NCBI GenBank assembly: GCA_964552195.1
Contig: CAZKFM010000003.1
Location: 1-64,000, forward strand
Origin: CAZKAP01 sp964552195
GTDB lineage: Bacteria > Bacteroidota > Bacteroidia > Flavobacteriales > Flavobacteriaceae
DNA: 64,000 bases
Reading direction: 5' to 3'
Shown piece by piece: positions 55,149-63,999 of the stretch. Position numbers and translations under genes: made by a program. The first letter of the stretch is position 1. Every line of letters starts with the position of its first letter. The notes below the pieces were generated by a model. That model ran no database searches. It saw only the letters and a program-made list of their open reading frames with translations, and was not told where the DNA came from.

Positions 55149-56861
55149 TTAGCACCAAAGGCACTCGTAATACTTGTCCAGTATATTGTAGGCACTGACT
55201 TCCTCGACCAGAGGAACGTCGTTTTCTTCCGTGGGGTCGGCTCCTGAATCCATGGGCTCTTCTTCCTCGCAATCTTTGCAATTCAGCACTCCGTCGGCAC
55301 CCATCTGCCAGATGTGCTGCCCGAAGTGGAAGCGCGTTTTGCTTGGGGACATATCGGTTTGCCAGCCCAGATGTTTATAAATGTTCCCTTTCAGAACCAG
55401 TATAGTGCCCTGGGGTACATACAATTTGAGCCCCATGGACTGATCCCTCAGCTTGTGCTCACTATCGGTAATGAAGTAGCCGTCCAGAGAAAGCACTCCC
55501 TGTTTCAGTCGGTAGTTGAATTCAATGCCTTCGGCTCTTCGTCGGGCGTCTGAGCGCCTCGCTCCGCGGGCCCTTCTGTCAATTTGAAGGTCGAGGCTGT
55601 CCGAGGGGCTGGCCAGGATATCCATGCGTACATCATCCGACAGGAAGAAAGTGTGATCTTCTTCGTCTTCAACGACCCGGAATCCTCCAAGGGAAATGCT
55701 CCGGTCCCATTTTAATTCATCTGTGGAACTGAAATCCACAAACAGCGTATCATTTTCCTGCATAACCCCGAGGTTTTCCCGGCTGACTACCCGTTCCCGT
55801 ATGGCGTACTCGGCACTCTGCTGGGCACCGATTACTACCAGCGCTGAGGTGGCGGCCAGCCATACCACTATAAGAATGATCTTGGCAGCCCAACCCATCG
55901 ACTTCAGTGTACTGATCAGTAGCCGTAGCCCGAGGTACATCATCAGATAAAAGGGGATACCCAGTGCCAAAAACGACAGGCTGGCCAGCACCCACATGGG
56001 CAGGTCGGTGGATTCGAATAGCTCCCACCATTCTATCCCCGGAAAATCCACCCATTCGAGCATACCCAAGGAGAACAGGCTCAAAAACAGGGCGATCAGT
56101 GTGGCCCCTCCGGTTATGACCAAAACCAGCCCTATCAGCTTGGCAACGAGCTGAAAGAGAAAAGTCAGAACCTCGGCGAGTCCACCGAAAAAGCGCTGCG
56201 AGCCTCCTTTAACGGAGTCCCCCATCTTTTGATAATCTACATTCTTAACCGAATCGGCTACCGAATCAAAGCCCTCCTTTACTTTCTTCTCGATATTACT
56301 GATATTGACCGGCTCACCTTTCATGTCGAGTTTTTCTGCGGTTGTCCGGGCTTCCGGAACCAGGATCCAGAGAACCAGGTAAACCAGTACCCCAAACCCA
56401 TTTCCGAATAAGGTGAGCAGAACAAAGAGTACACGAACCCAGATGGCATCGATACCCAGATAGTAGGACAATCCCTGGCTCACTCCGCCTATGTAGTTGT
56501 TGTCCATGTCCCGGTAGAGCTTTCGGTTCTTCCGCTTTTCTACGGTTTCCCCCTCGCTCGGGTTACCTTCTGAGTCCTCATCCTCGAACACATCCACGTC
56601 CACATGGTAGTCCTCAGGCTGCCCCATGATGACAATAATGTCGTCCACATCCTTCTGGGTAATGACCTGTCTTTCGGTGACCATTCGATCGCTAAAGAGC
56701 TCGGCAATCCTGGCTTCGATGTCGGCCAGAATTTCGTCCCTGCCCTCGGTGCGCTCGAAGGATTTCCGTATGGATTCCAGATAGGCGCGTAGTGCCTCAT
56801 AGGCACCCTCGTCTATATGAAAGACCGTGTTGGCGAGATTAATGGTTACTGTCTTATTCAT
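55149..56861 (-). CDS. PspC domain membrane protein
   Basis: A 570-residue protein: an N-terminal soluble region with DVDDIIVIMGQPEDYHVD, then a PspC domain (near 118-180; DNNYIGGVSQGLSYYLGID and LVLWILVPEA), further membrane helices, and a C-terminal beta-rich domain that resembles the DUF2807 type. PspC proteins act in envelope stress or membrane sensing. Its start overlaps the padR end by 8 bases, so the two are coupled and PadR is likely the regulator. Confidence 0.9.
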   Translation of the reverse strand: MNKTVTINLANTVFHIDEGAYEALRAYLESIRKSFERTEGRDEILADIEARIAELFSDRMVTERQVITQKDVDDIIVIMGQPEDYHVDVDVFEDEDSEGNPSEGETVEKRKNRKLYRDMDNNYIGGVSQGLSYYLGIDAIWVRVLFVLLTLFGNGFGVLVYLVLWILVPEARTTAEKLDMKGEPVNISNIEKKVKEGFDSVADSVKNVDYQKMGDSVKGGSQRFFGGLAEVLTFLFQLVAKLIGLVLVITGGATLIALFLSLFSLGMLEWVDFPGIEWWELFESTDLPMWVLASLSFLALGIPFYLMMYLGLRLLISTLKSMGWAAKIILIVVWLAATSALVVIGAQQSAEYAIRERVVSRENLGVMQENDTLFVDFSSTDELKWDRSISLGGFRVVEDEEDHTFFLSDDVRMDILASPSDSLDLQIDRRARGARRSDARRRAEGIEFNYRLKQGVLSLDGYFITDSEHKLRDQSMGLKLYVPQGTILVLKGNIYKHLGWQTDMSPSKTRFHFGQHIWQMGADGVLNCKDCEEEEPMDSGADPTEENDVPLVEEVSAYNILDKYYECLWC

Positions 56862-57201
56862 CGGTATTGGGCTTATGGTTCGTTGTTACAAGATGCACGG
56901 CTTCCTGAAGCTCCAGCCAGGTGGCATTGAGCTCCTTGAGGAAGTCCCGGCCTTTCCCGGTAAGGGAATAATACTTTCGCGGCGGCCCCGATGTGGATTC
57001 TTCCCAGCGGTACTCCAGGAGTCCGGCGTTTTTGAGCCGTGTGAGCAGCGGATAGATGGTTCCTTCCACCACCAGCATGCGGGCTTCCTTGAGGGTACCG
57101 AGGATTTCCGATGCGTAAAGGTCCTTGACCTGCAGTACCGATAGTATGCAGTACTCCAGGACGCCTTTGCGCATTTGAGCCTTGGTGTTTTCGATCTTCA
57201 T
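56854..57201 (-). CDS. PadR family transcriptional regulator
   Basis: A 115-residue winged-helix regulator. MRKGVLEYCILSVL, EGTIYPLLTRLKNAGLLE and the wing SGPPRKYYSLTGKG are the diagnostic PadR segments. First gene of the padR-pspC-GIN operon; its last 8 bases overlap pspC. A repressor of its own operon is the usual arrangement. Confidence 0.94.
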   Translation of the reverse strand: MKIENTKAQMRKGVLEYCILSVLQVKDLYASEILGTLKEARMLVVEGTIYPLLTRLKNAGLLEYRWEESTSGPPRKYYSLTGKGRDFLKELNATWLELQEAVHLVTTNHKPNTDE

Positions 57202-57347
57202 CTTCGTGCAATGGGTGTTAAACCTTCCTGTGGCAGGCCGGGCTCAAAGTGAACCAGACCCGCTTCAGGTAAGGGTTGGTCAGGATGTACTTCCCGACGG
57301 GTTGATTCTGATTGATATGAATAAACTCCGCTGTTCATCGGATGTGA

Positions 57348-57821
57348 TTACTTGATAAACTTCAGGGTTAAGGGGTATTTGAACCACTGCCCTTCGCTAC
57401 TGCGTACCACGGCCAGTATGCTGTACACGACATTCATCGCAAAGAGACCCAATTGGATCAGCCCCGTGATGCCGGCAGGCCAAAGTATCCGTCCCCACAA
57501 AATGTCCGAGTCCCTCAGGTACACATTGAAGTTATTCAGCTTGTGTAACCTTCCCAAATCAGGGAGGCCGTGTTCGAACAAGTTGGGAAATGCACCCACT
57601 ATAAACGGTATACTCAACACGCCGGCTATGATGGCATACGTGAGCAGGCTCAGCTGAAAATTCAGCGCCTGCTTGCCGTGGTAATCCACGAAAGCCGATT
57701 CCTTCCGGCTGCCGGACCACAGCAACAATGGCAGTATAAAATTGCCAAAAGGAATAAAATACTTGGAGAAGGTGGACACATGTATGAGTGACGAAATATT
57801 CTTCTCGCGCTGGTGGATCAT
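57348..57821 (-). CDS. DUF4870-type membrane protein
   Basis: A 157-residue protein with about four helices, including FGNFILPLLLW and the DYHGKQALNFQLSLL block that identifies DUF4870 (Tic20-like fold). Function unknown. It lies 146 bases upstream of padR on the same strand and has its own -7 element, TATATTTG on the minus strand (57868-57875). Confidence 0.85.
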   Translation of the reverse strand: MIHQREKNISSLIHVSTFSKYFIPFGNFILPLLLWSGSRKESAFVDYHGKQALNFQLSLLTYAIIAGVLSIPFIVGAFPNLFEHGLPDLGRLHKLNNFNVYLRDSDILWGRILWPAGITGLIQLGLFAMNVVYSILAVVRSSEGQWFKYPLTLKFIK

Positions 57822-57867
57822 TTCAGTCGGGTTTTACAAAGCAGACTACTCAAGGTAGCTTTTGTTA

Positions 57868-57963
57868 CAAATATATATTGTTAAAATAGTACCATGCAAT
57901 ACAAAGTACTATGATTTAACTTTATATTAAGAGTTTTACCTGCCTGCATTTATGGTAAATTTG
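57868..57963. promoter_or_regulatory. Divergent -7 elements for the DUF4870 and DUF4442 genes
   Basis: On the minus strand TATATTTG (57868-57875) lies 46 bases before the DUF4870 start. On the plus strand TAAATTTG (57956-57963) lies 14 bases before the DUF4442-type start. Both match TAnnTTTG. Confidence 0.55.
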
Positions 57964-57977
57964 TTTAAAACGTCCAC

Positions 57978-58439
57978 ATGACCAAGGCCGCATTTAACCG
58001 AAACTTACTTCTCATCTTACCGTCTGCCTGGATTTGCGGCGTTCGGCTTTCGGACTTAGAGCCGGATAGGGCAGTAACCCGAGTTCGCCACCGCTGGATT
58101 AACCAGAACCCATTTCGATCCATGTTCTGGGCCGTTCAGGGCATGGCGGCCGAACTGAGTGCCGGTGCCATGGTCCTTAGGGACATACGTGAGGCCGGAG
58201 CTCTCGTGTCCATGCTCGTTGTGAGTAACCGGGCTACGTTCAGCAAAAAGGCCAGGGGACGAATATCGTTTAGCTGTGAAGACGGCGCACTGAGTCGCGC
58301 ATCCATAGCGAAAGCGCTGGAAACCGGAGAAGGTCAGACGTTCTGGATGAAGTCGGTAGGCACGGACGAACACGGAGACGTAGTGGCGACTTTTGAATTC
58401 GAATGGTCGGTCAAGGCAAAAAATATAGCAAAACCGTAA
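57978..58439 (+). CDS. DUF4442 family hotdog-fold protein
   Basis: A 153-residue protein with features of DUF4442 thioesterase-like proteins: an N-terminal helix block, LNPFRSMFWAVQGMAAELSAG-like central helix (seen as NQNPFRSMFWAVQGMAAELS), and the TFSKKARGRISFSCEDG strand region. Probably acts on acyl-thioesters; no specific substrate. The AIM24 gene follows after 43 bases. Confidence 0.75.
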   Translation: MTKAAFNRNLLLILPSAWICGVRLSDLEPDRAVTRVRHRWINQNPFRSMFWAVQGMAAELSAGAMVLRDIREAGALVSMLVVSNRATFSKKARGRISFSCEDGALSRASIAKALETGEGQTFWMKSVGTDEHGDVVATFEFEWSVKAKNIAKP

Positions 58440-58482
58440 CGATCCTAAGGCAATGAATACTTACTGAATAAATCGAATTTCC

Positions 58483-59289
58483 ATGAATAAACAGAACCAC
58501 GAAATCGACTACCACATCTACGGGGAGGAAATGCAGTATGTCGAAATTGAACTCGATCCCCAGGAGGCGGCCGTCGCAGAACCCGGTAGTTTTATGATGA
58601 TGGATCAGGAGATCAAAATGGAGACCATCTTCGGCGATGGATCTAACCAGAATTCCGGCGTACTGGGATCCCTTTTTTCGGCCGGAAAGCGTTTATTGAC
58701 CGGGGAAAAACTCTTCATGACCGCTTTTTTGAACGAGGGCCAGGGCAAGAAGCACGTCAGTTTCGCTTCTCCCTATCCCGGTAAGATCATACCCATCGAC
58801 CTGCATGCCAAAGGAGGAAAGTTTATTTGCCAGAAAGATGCCTTCCTTTGCGCCGCCAAAGGGGTGTCGGTGGGCATTGAATTTTCACGTAAGCTGGGCC
58901 GGGGCTTTTTCGGAGGAGAGGGCTTCATCATGCAGAAACTGGAAGGAGATGGTATGGCCTTTGTACATGCCGGCGGAACCACGGCACGCAAGGAACTGGC
59001 TCCGGGCGAAGTGCTGAAGGTTGATACGGGTTGCATTATAGGTTTCAGTAAGGATGTGGACTACGACATTCAATTCGTCGGGGGAATCAAGAACACCCTG
59101 TTCGGGGGCGAGGGCCTCTTTTATGCGACCCTCAGGGGACCCGGCACCGTATACATACAGTCCCTGCCCTTCAGCCGGCTAGCAGCTCGGGTCTGGGCCG
59201 CCGCACCCCGTGGTGGGGGCAAGGACAAGGGCGAAGGCTCCATACTCGGTGGTCTGGGGGATGTACTGGGCGGAGACCAGGGATTCTGA
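58483..59289 (+). CDS. AIM24/TIGR00266 family protein
   Basis: A 268-residue beta-rich protein with the family pattern: AEPGSFMMMDQEIKMET near the start, LSAGEKLF-like (LTGEKLFMTAF), PYPGKIIPIDL, GGEGFIMQKLEGDG and the Gly-rich tail SILGGLGDVLGGDQG. The function is unknown; the family occurs in bacteria and mitochondria. The stop is followed by one base and then the NUDIX start, suggesting coupling. Confidence 0.92.
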   Translation: MNKQNHEIDYHIYGEEMQYVEIELDPQEAAVAEPGSFMMMDQEIKMETIFGDGSNQNSGVLGSLFSAGKRLLTGEKLFMTAFLNEGQGKKHVSFASPYPGKIIPIDLHAKGGKFICQKDAFLCAAKGVSVGIEFSRKLGRGFFGGEGFIMQKLEGDGMAFVHAGGTTARKELAPGEVLKVDTGCIIGFSKDVDYDIQFVGGIKNTLFGGEGLFYATLRGPGTVYIQSLPFSRLAARVWAAAPRGGGKDKGEGSILGGLGDVLGGDQGF

Positions 59290-59290
59290 T

Positions 59291-59884
59291 ATGGGGGAAT
59301 CATCCGAAAGAATTCGGAATATACGCAGGGAACTCCTTTCGGACAATTGGTACTGGCTGCACCGGGTAACCTATGACTATCGAAAGCTCGACGGGACCTG
59401 GGAAGAGCAGGTCCGCGAGGTCTACCACCGGGGGAATGGGGCGGCTGTGCTGCTCTACAATCCGGATACCGGGAGGATCGTGCTTACCCGGCAGTTCCGT
59501 ATGCCGACCTATCTGAACGCTAATTCCGATGGGCAGATGATCGAGGTGTGTGCCGGTGTTTTGGAAGAAGACGATGCAGAGGCCACCATACTCAAGGAGA
59601 TCGAAGAGGAAACCGGTTTCCGGGTCGATACTGTGGAAAAGGTATTCGAATCGTATATGTCGCCAGGTTCCGTCACGGAAATACTTCATTTTTTTACGGC
59701 CCGTTACCGGGATGCCGATCGGGTTCACGGAGGTGGGGGAGTAGCGGAAGAGTCCGAGGATCTGGAAGTGCTGGAGTGGAGCTTTACAGAGGCTATGCAG
59801 GCTGTAAAGGATGGCCGGATCAGGGATGCCAAGACCATTATGTTGTTGCAGTATGCTGCCCTTAACGGGCTCCTGAATCAGTAG
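59291..59884 (+). CDS. nudK: NUDIX hydrolase, NudK-like
   Basis: A 197-residue nucleoside-diphosphate-sugar hydrolase resembling GDP-mannose pyrophosphatase NudK. The Nudix box is GVLEEDDAEATILKEIEEET (starting near residue 95); in it Asp replaces the first consensus Glu and Lys the Arg, as in other NudK-like proteins. The motif VLTRQFRMPTYLN is also typical. The start at 59291 is chosen for the natural N-terminus; an upstream extension lies inside AIM24. Its last 7 bases overlap the convergent PBP4-like gene. Confidence 0.88.
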   Translation: MGESSERIRNIRRELLSDNWYWLHRVTYDYRKLDGTWEEQVREVYHRGNGAAVLLYNPDTGRIVLTRQFRMPTYLNANSDGQMIEVCAGVLEEDDAEATILKEIEEETGFRVDTVEKVFESYMSPGSVTEILHFFTARYRDADRVHGGGGVAEESEDLEVLEWSFTEAMQAVKDGRIRDAKTIMLLQYAALNGLLNQ

Positions 59885-61218
59885 GAAGCGTAAATTTTTC
59901 TGAGTATGTTGTGGGTCTTTGCTCTCAGGGCCTCTCGCGGAAGCGTATAGTTATTGTTCATGATGGCGAAGGCTACCCAACGGCCCCTGCGGGTGCGCAT
60001 AAAGCCGGCCAGGTTGTATATGCCCCCCATGGAACCGGATTTAGCGTAGATTGGCTCAAAACCTCCTTCTTCCATTCTAAGCATGTCCACAGGAAGCAGA
60101 TGGCGCCAACTGTAGATCGAATCGGCCCTGTATAACTGACTAAGGGTCCGAGTGAGCCGGTCCGGAGTAATGAGATTGTAACGAGATAGGCCTGAACCGT
60201 CCACCCAACGAACAGTACTCTGATCAATTTCTGGCGTGTTCCGGGAAAGACTGTCCAGGATTTTACCCGCTTCGAAACCGGAATCCATTAGAAGGAGTTG
60301 TTCGGCCAGGAAATTGTCGCTATCGCGCAGCATGGGACGCAAAATGCTATCCAGGGGCAAGCCAAAATACACCCGATACCCCTCCATTGGGTTCGCCGGC
60401 GATTCCTCCGGGATCACTGGGCGCTGTATATACTCCGAAAGCAGGCGGGTTTCCAATTCGCTGTCAGTTATGAAAGGTACGCTCAGGGTGTCTCCATCCA
60501 GAGGCTTCTGGAGGGTAAACCGATTTCGGAACCGTTCTCGGGGGCGAACGGATTCGAGAGGAGTGCCGCTCCCATTGGTCCAGCTCAGGCTGTCTTCAAA
60601 GCCAATAGGCAGGATTCGGTAGCCTTCCGCAAGGGCCGTATCCCTCCCCGTCGCCTCAGTTGAAATCAGCGTCTTCCAGACCCACAAGCGGTTACCGTAA
60701 AGAGGAAGCAGGGATCGGTCTGCCGAATAGGAGTAAGGATAGTCTTCCCAGGACCAGCCCGGAGCCCAACGATCCGGACCGTTTACGGTATCGAGGTACA
60801 GGGTATCGAATGCCTGCAGGAATGAGCGTATGTCCGAATCCTCCTTACCCGGATAGGCCAGATAGGGGTATCCCATGGGACGAAGAAGGATGGCGTTTCC
60901 TCTGATCCGGTAGCCAAAGGCAGGCGCCCGCTCGCCCAGTGAGGCTCTTACCCTGTGCCAGGTAAGCAGTTTTAGGGTGCTGGCAGGGACAAATAGGCGA
61001 TCTGCCCTGTAACGGAGCCATTCCTTACCCGATTCGGGATCGATCACATGTATGCCGGTGAACCCTTCAGAACTGGTCAGCAGCGGGCGAACAAGCTTAG
61101 GGATATGATACAGGGAGTTCGAGCAACCGGACCCCAGACCGAGGGTCAGGAAAACCAGCAACACCCTTAGGACCGCCAGGGTAATCGACTCAGTGATGCC
61201 TTTGAAATTAACAGTCAT
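59878..61218 (-). CDS. dacB: PBP4-like D-alanyl-D-alanine carboxypeptidase (S13)
   Basis: A 446-residue penicillin-binding protein of family S13, envelope-located. An N-terminal hydrophobic segment ends at a possible lipidated Cys32 (GLGSGC). Active-site motifs are S80-xx-K83 (ASTLK), S300-D-N302 (DSDNF) and K393-S-G395 (AKSGS). It trims or cross-link-cleaves peptidoglycan peptides. It converges with nudK with a 7-base overlap. Confidence 0.9.
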   Translation of the reverse strand: MTVNFKGITESITLAVLRVLLVFLTLGLGSGCSNSLYHIPKLVRPLLTSSEGFTGIHVIDPESGKEWLRYRADRLFVPASTLKLLTWHRVRASLGERAPAFGYRIRGNAILLRPMGYPYLAYPGKEDSDIRSFLQAFDTLYLDTVNGPDRWAPGWSWEDYPYSYSADRSLLPLYGNRLWVWKTLISTEATGRDTALAEGYRILPIGFEDSLSWTNGSGTPLESVRPRERFRNRFTLQKPLDGDTLSVPFITDSELETRLLSEYIQRPVIPEESPANPMEGYRVYFGLPLDSILRPMLRDSDNFLAEQLLLMDSGFEAGKILDSLSRNTPEIDQSTVRWVDGSGLSRYNLITPDRLTRTLSQLYRADSIYSWRHLLPVDMLRMEEGGFEPIYAKSGSMGGIYNLAGFMRTRRGRWVAFAIMNNNYTLPREALRAKTHNILRKIYASY

Positions 61219-61304
61219 TAAGTTTTTTTTGGTTTTTTCTAAGAAAAAGCAAATAGCTTTTTGGACTATTTTGAGGAGTCTTTCAATCGCAAATCTTTGA
61301 CTTC

Positions 61305-61514
61305 ATGGCACGAGCAATGTTGGAGTATACCTACCGCTTACTGGAGAAAGTGAGCTTTGACGCACAATTGTTTATTAAGGAGTTACAGAAGGCATTGGAA
61401 CGCCTCTTGCCCAACGAAATTTACGAACTAAAAATCTGGCTGACCTATTTCGTTATCGATAAGCCGGAGCTTCAGCCCTCACTGCTCTATGTTCGGACCC
61501 CAGGCGGTGCCTGA
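61305..61514 (+). CDS. Small conserved protein, 69 residues
   Basis: A short soluble helical protein. The start MARAMLEYTYRLLEKVSFDAQL, LERLLPNEIYELKIWL and the end SLLYVR match a small protein family I recall from many Bacteroidota genomes, which supports a real gene. Role unknown. It lies alone between the PBP4-like gene and oxyR, 4 bases from the convergent oxyR end. Confidence 0.78.
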   Translation: MARAMLEYTYRLLEKVSFDAQLFIKELQKALERLLPNEIYELKIWLTYFVIDKPELQPSLLYVRTPGGA

Positions 61515-61519
61515 GCCGC

Positions 61520-62455
61520 TTACTTTGGACTGATTATGGCTACATCCAGAAAGGCGATCTCCCGTTTTACTGCCTGACCGATGGTTTCATGCAGAGCCTG
61601 AATAATCTGCATTTTCAGCTCATTTCGATGATAAACCAGGCTGATTTCCCTCGCCGGTTGCGGGTTTCGGAATGGCCTGAGATTGTTTTTCCTGGCTCCT
61701 GACAGATTCTGCCCCTGTAGGTAAGGAAGCAGCGTGATGCCGAGGCCTTCGTCTGCCAGCTGCATCAGGGTTTCGAAACTGCCACTTTCCAGGCTAAAGG
61801 AGTCATCCTGGGACGTATGGCCCCGGGTACTGCATAGATTGAGCACGTTTTCCCGGAAGCAGTGCCCGTCTTTCAGGACCAGTACAGGAATGTCCTGCAG
61901 GTCGGATGCCATGAGTTTCTCCTTGTTCGACAGCGCGTTTCCTTCTGGGATGTAGCCGACGAAAGGTTCGTAATACAGCGGTCGTTCCCGAATTTCATCT
62001 ATGCCCAGTGGAGTGGCCACTATGGCAGCATCGATTTGGGATTCCTCCAGCAGACCTATGAGTTCCCGGGTTGGGAGTTCACGTATGGAAAGCTTTACAT
62101 CGGGGTATTTTCGGATAAAAGTCTTCAGGAACAAGGGAAGCAGGGTGGGCATTACCGTGGGAATGATGCCTAGCTGAAAGTCCCCTCCTACAAAACCTTG
62201 ATCCTGGTCAACGATGTCCGCAATACGATTAGCCTCGGCGACTACATGTCGAGCCTGGGCAATGATCTTGGATCCAATTTCCGTTACGCCTATAGGCTTC
62301 TTGGTCCTGTCAAAAATTTGTACTTCCAATTCTTCTTCCAGCTTTTGCACCTGCATACTGAGGGTGGGCTGAGTAACAAAACAGGCCTGAGCAGCCAGGG
62401 TGAAGTTGCGTTTTTCGGCTACCGCAATTACATACTGCAGTTGGGTTATTGTCAT
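61520..62455 (-). CDS. oxyR: LysR-type peroxide regulator OxyR
   Basis: A 311-residue LysR regulator. The helix-turn-helix is at 1-60 (FTLAAQACFVTQPTLSMQVQ). The redox pair falls at Cys199 and Cys208 (KDGHCFRENVLNLC), the same positions and context as E. coli OxyR, so a peroxide-sensing disulfide switch is expected. It is divergent from dps across 108 bases, the usual target arrangement. Confidence 0.93.
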   Translation of the reverse strand: MTITQLQYVIAVAEKRNFTLAAQACFVTQPTLSMQVQKLEEELEVQIFDRTKKPIGVTEIGSKIIAQARHVVAEANRIADIVDQDQGFVGGDFQLGIIPTVMPTLLPLFLKTFIRKYPDVKLSIRELPTRELIGLLEESQIDAAIVATPLGIDEIRERPLYYEPFVGYIPEGNALSNKEKLMASDLQDIPVLVLKDGHCFRENVLNLCSTRGHTSQDDSFSLESGSFETLMQLADEGLGITLLPYLQGQNLSGARKNNLRPFRNPQPAREISLVYHRNELKMQIIQALHETIGQAVKREIAFLDVAIISPK

Positions 62456-62522
62456 AGGGTGCTGTCTGTTGAAAGGAATTCAGGTTTTATCGACTAAATA
62501 AACTATAAATATCAGTAAATTC

Positions 62523-62530
62523 TATTTTTG
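62523..62530 (+). promoter_or_regulatory. -7 promoter element of dps
   Basis: TATTTTTG matches TAnnTTTG, 33 bases before the dps start. The upstream DNA has AT-rich CTAT repeats (62503, 62522), but their spacing does not fit the canonical OxyR site. Confidence 0.55.
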
Positions 62531-62563
62531 TTTATCTTAATCATTACATAAAACTATAACTCC

Positions 62564-63043
62564 ATGAGTCTCAATAGCATTGGCCTCGATGCCGAAAAAT
62601 CACTGCAGCTCGCTGTTCAACTGAATCATTTGCTTTCTAATTTTCAGATTTATTACCAAAATCTGAGGGGAATACATTGGAACGTTAAGGGAAGGTCCTT
62701 TTTTCAGCTCCATATGAAGTTTGAGGAGTTGTATACGGATGCAAATACCAAAGTAGACGAACTGGCCGAACGGATTCTAACCCTGGGCGGGGAGCCCCTG
62801 CACACCTATGCAGACTATTTGAAAAATGTTAAGGTTCCCATTGGAAAAGGCGTAAGCCGGGACGAAGAAGCCGTGCAGCTCATACTCGATTCACTACAGG
62901 AATTGCTGGCCATCGAAAGGTCGCTACTTCCTCTGGCGGAGGAGATGGGGGACGAAGGCACTCTGACCATGATTACGGACACCATAGGCGAGCAGGAGAA
63001 GACGGTGTGGATGATGAAGGCCTGGTTGTCAGAGAAAGTATAA
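62564..63043 (+). CDS. dps: Dps-family ferritin-like DNA protection protein
   Basis: A 159-residue Dps subunit that stores iron and removes peroxide. Inter-subunit ferroxidase ligands His38, His50, Asp65 and Glu69 have the spacing of E. coli-type/Listeria-type sites (12, 27 and 31 residues from the first His). NLRGIHWNVKGRSFFQLH and KVDELAERI are the key segments. There is no long lysine-rich N-terminus, so DNA binding may be weak. Divergent from oxyR, monocistronic, followed by a strong terminator. Confidence 0.95.
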   Translation: MSLNSIGLDAEKSLQLAVQLNHLLSNFQIYYQNLRGIHWNVKGRSFFQLHMKFEELYTDANTKVDELAERILTLGGEPLHTYADYLKNVKVPIGKGVSRDEEAVQLILDSLQELLAIERSLLPLAEEMGDEGTLTMITDTIGEQEKTVWMMKAWLSEKV

Positions 63044-63045
63044 TA

Positions 63046-63078
63046 AAAAGCCCGGACACTTGATATGTCCGGGCTTTT
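63046..63078. terminator. Bidirectional 13-bp terminator between dps and the DUF2141 gene
   Basis: AAAAGCCCGGACA (63046-63058) and TGTCCGGGCTTTT (63066-63078) pair perfectly around a 7-base loop. T runs lie on both sides, so it can end both convergent transcripts. Confidence 0.92.
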
Positions 63079-63097
63079 GTCAAGAGACCTCTTTTTC

Positions 63098-63514
63098 TCA
63101 AAATCGGATATTGAAATCGAGGTCTTTATCGGATACTTCGAATTTAGCCAGGTCAAATTCCGGCGGTCCGAAGGACATGTCATTACCGGAAAGTCCCCAG
63201 CTCTCGAGAGGCTCGCCATTGTCGTCCATATCCATTTGCTCGTTCCCGTTCTTGTCGTGCATGGCCACTATGGCATAGGTGCCCGGGGGCACATTCGTGA
63301 AGGTAAATTCCACCTTACCGTTTTCAATGGTGCTTGCCAGACTTTCGATACCCGCTCCGCGCATAAAGGTTTCTTTCTTATGCAAGGAGATCAGAACTTT
63401 TCCTTCGTCGCTAGGAACGTTGTCAATTACTACCTTAATAGATACGCCTTCGGTCTGAGCCATGGCAGTTAAGGTGAACAGTGCGGCGATGGCAGAGAGA
63501 ATGATTGTTTTCAT
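63098..63514 (-). CDS. DUF2141 family secreted protein
   Basis: A 138-residue protein with signal peptide (about 1-19, TAMAQ) and the DUF2141 beta domain: GKVLISLHKKETFM, FTNVPPGTYAIVAMHDKNGNEQMD, and EPLESWGLSGN. The start at 63514 gives a proper signal; the upstream ATG at 63562 does not improve it. Periplasmic or secreted; function unknown, often next to iron or metal genes. A DxNxNxxMDxD run may bind calcium. Confidence 0.92.
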   Translation of the reverse strand: MKTIILSAIAALFTLTAMAQTEGVSIKVVIDNVPSDEGKVLISLHKKETFMRGAGIESLASTIENGKVEFTFTNVPPGTYAIVAMHDKNGNEQMDMDDNGEPLESWGLSGNDMSFGPPEFDLAKFEVSDKDLDFNIRF

Positions 63515-63597
63515 AATATGGTTTTTAAATGATTCATGCTGTAAAACTCCAAATGTTATCATTTCCTACCTAAATCGGGTTACCGAACTGTTAGCTT

Positions 63598-63999
63598 TCA
63601 GGACTCAATTGTAGGCCTGTCGTTCTGAAGGGGTTCGTCCTTGCGCCCGATAATCTCCACTATCCAGTAGACCAAAATGCCCAGATGACTGGTGAAGATA
63701 AATGCGATGATCCAGGCGATCTGAGCCGAATTGCCCTGGAGCCTGGGATTACGCACCGCGTGTATGATATAGAAGATCAGTGCTAGGAACGACAGAGCCA
63801 CCGTAACTACAATAAGTATGATTAGGGGAGCCAGGCTGCCAAAAACGTATTGCACCGTCTCCTCTTCCGGCATGTTGTCCAGTTGCTCCGCATCCCCGAT
63901 GAGGGTGAAAATGAAGAAGAAATAGGTAATCGCGATACCTATGCCTGCCAGAAAGGGGCCCAGGGCGAGAAAGCCCATCCAGCCTTTGTTGTTTACCAT
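63598..63999 (-). CDS. Small PLDc_N-type membrane protein
   Basis: A 133-residue protein with three hydrophobic helices (about 10-35, 55-80, 95-115). The last one, IAWIIAFIFTSHLGILVYWIVEII, fits the PLDc_N (phospholipase-D nuclease N-terminal-like) domain. The ATG is at the extreme end of the window, so the promoter is not visible and a longer upstream start cannot be excluded. Confidence 0.75.
   Translation of the reverse strand: MVNNKGWMGFLALGPFLAGIGIAITYFFFIFTLIGDAEQLDNMPEEETVQYVFGSLAPLIILIVVTVALSFLALIFYIIHAVRNPRLQGNSAQIAWIIAFIFTSHLGILVYWIVEIIGRKDEPLQNDRPTIES

Noticed and set aside
62456..62563. Canonical OxyR binding site between oxyR and dps
   Set aside because: CTAT repeats are present, but their spacing does not match the ATAG-N7-CTAT tandem pattern.
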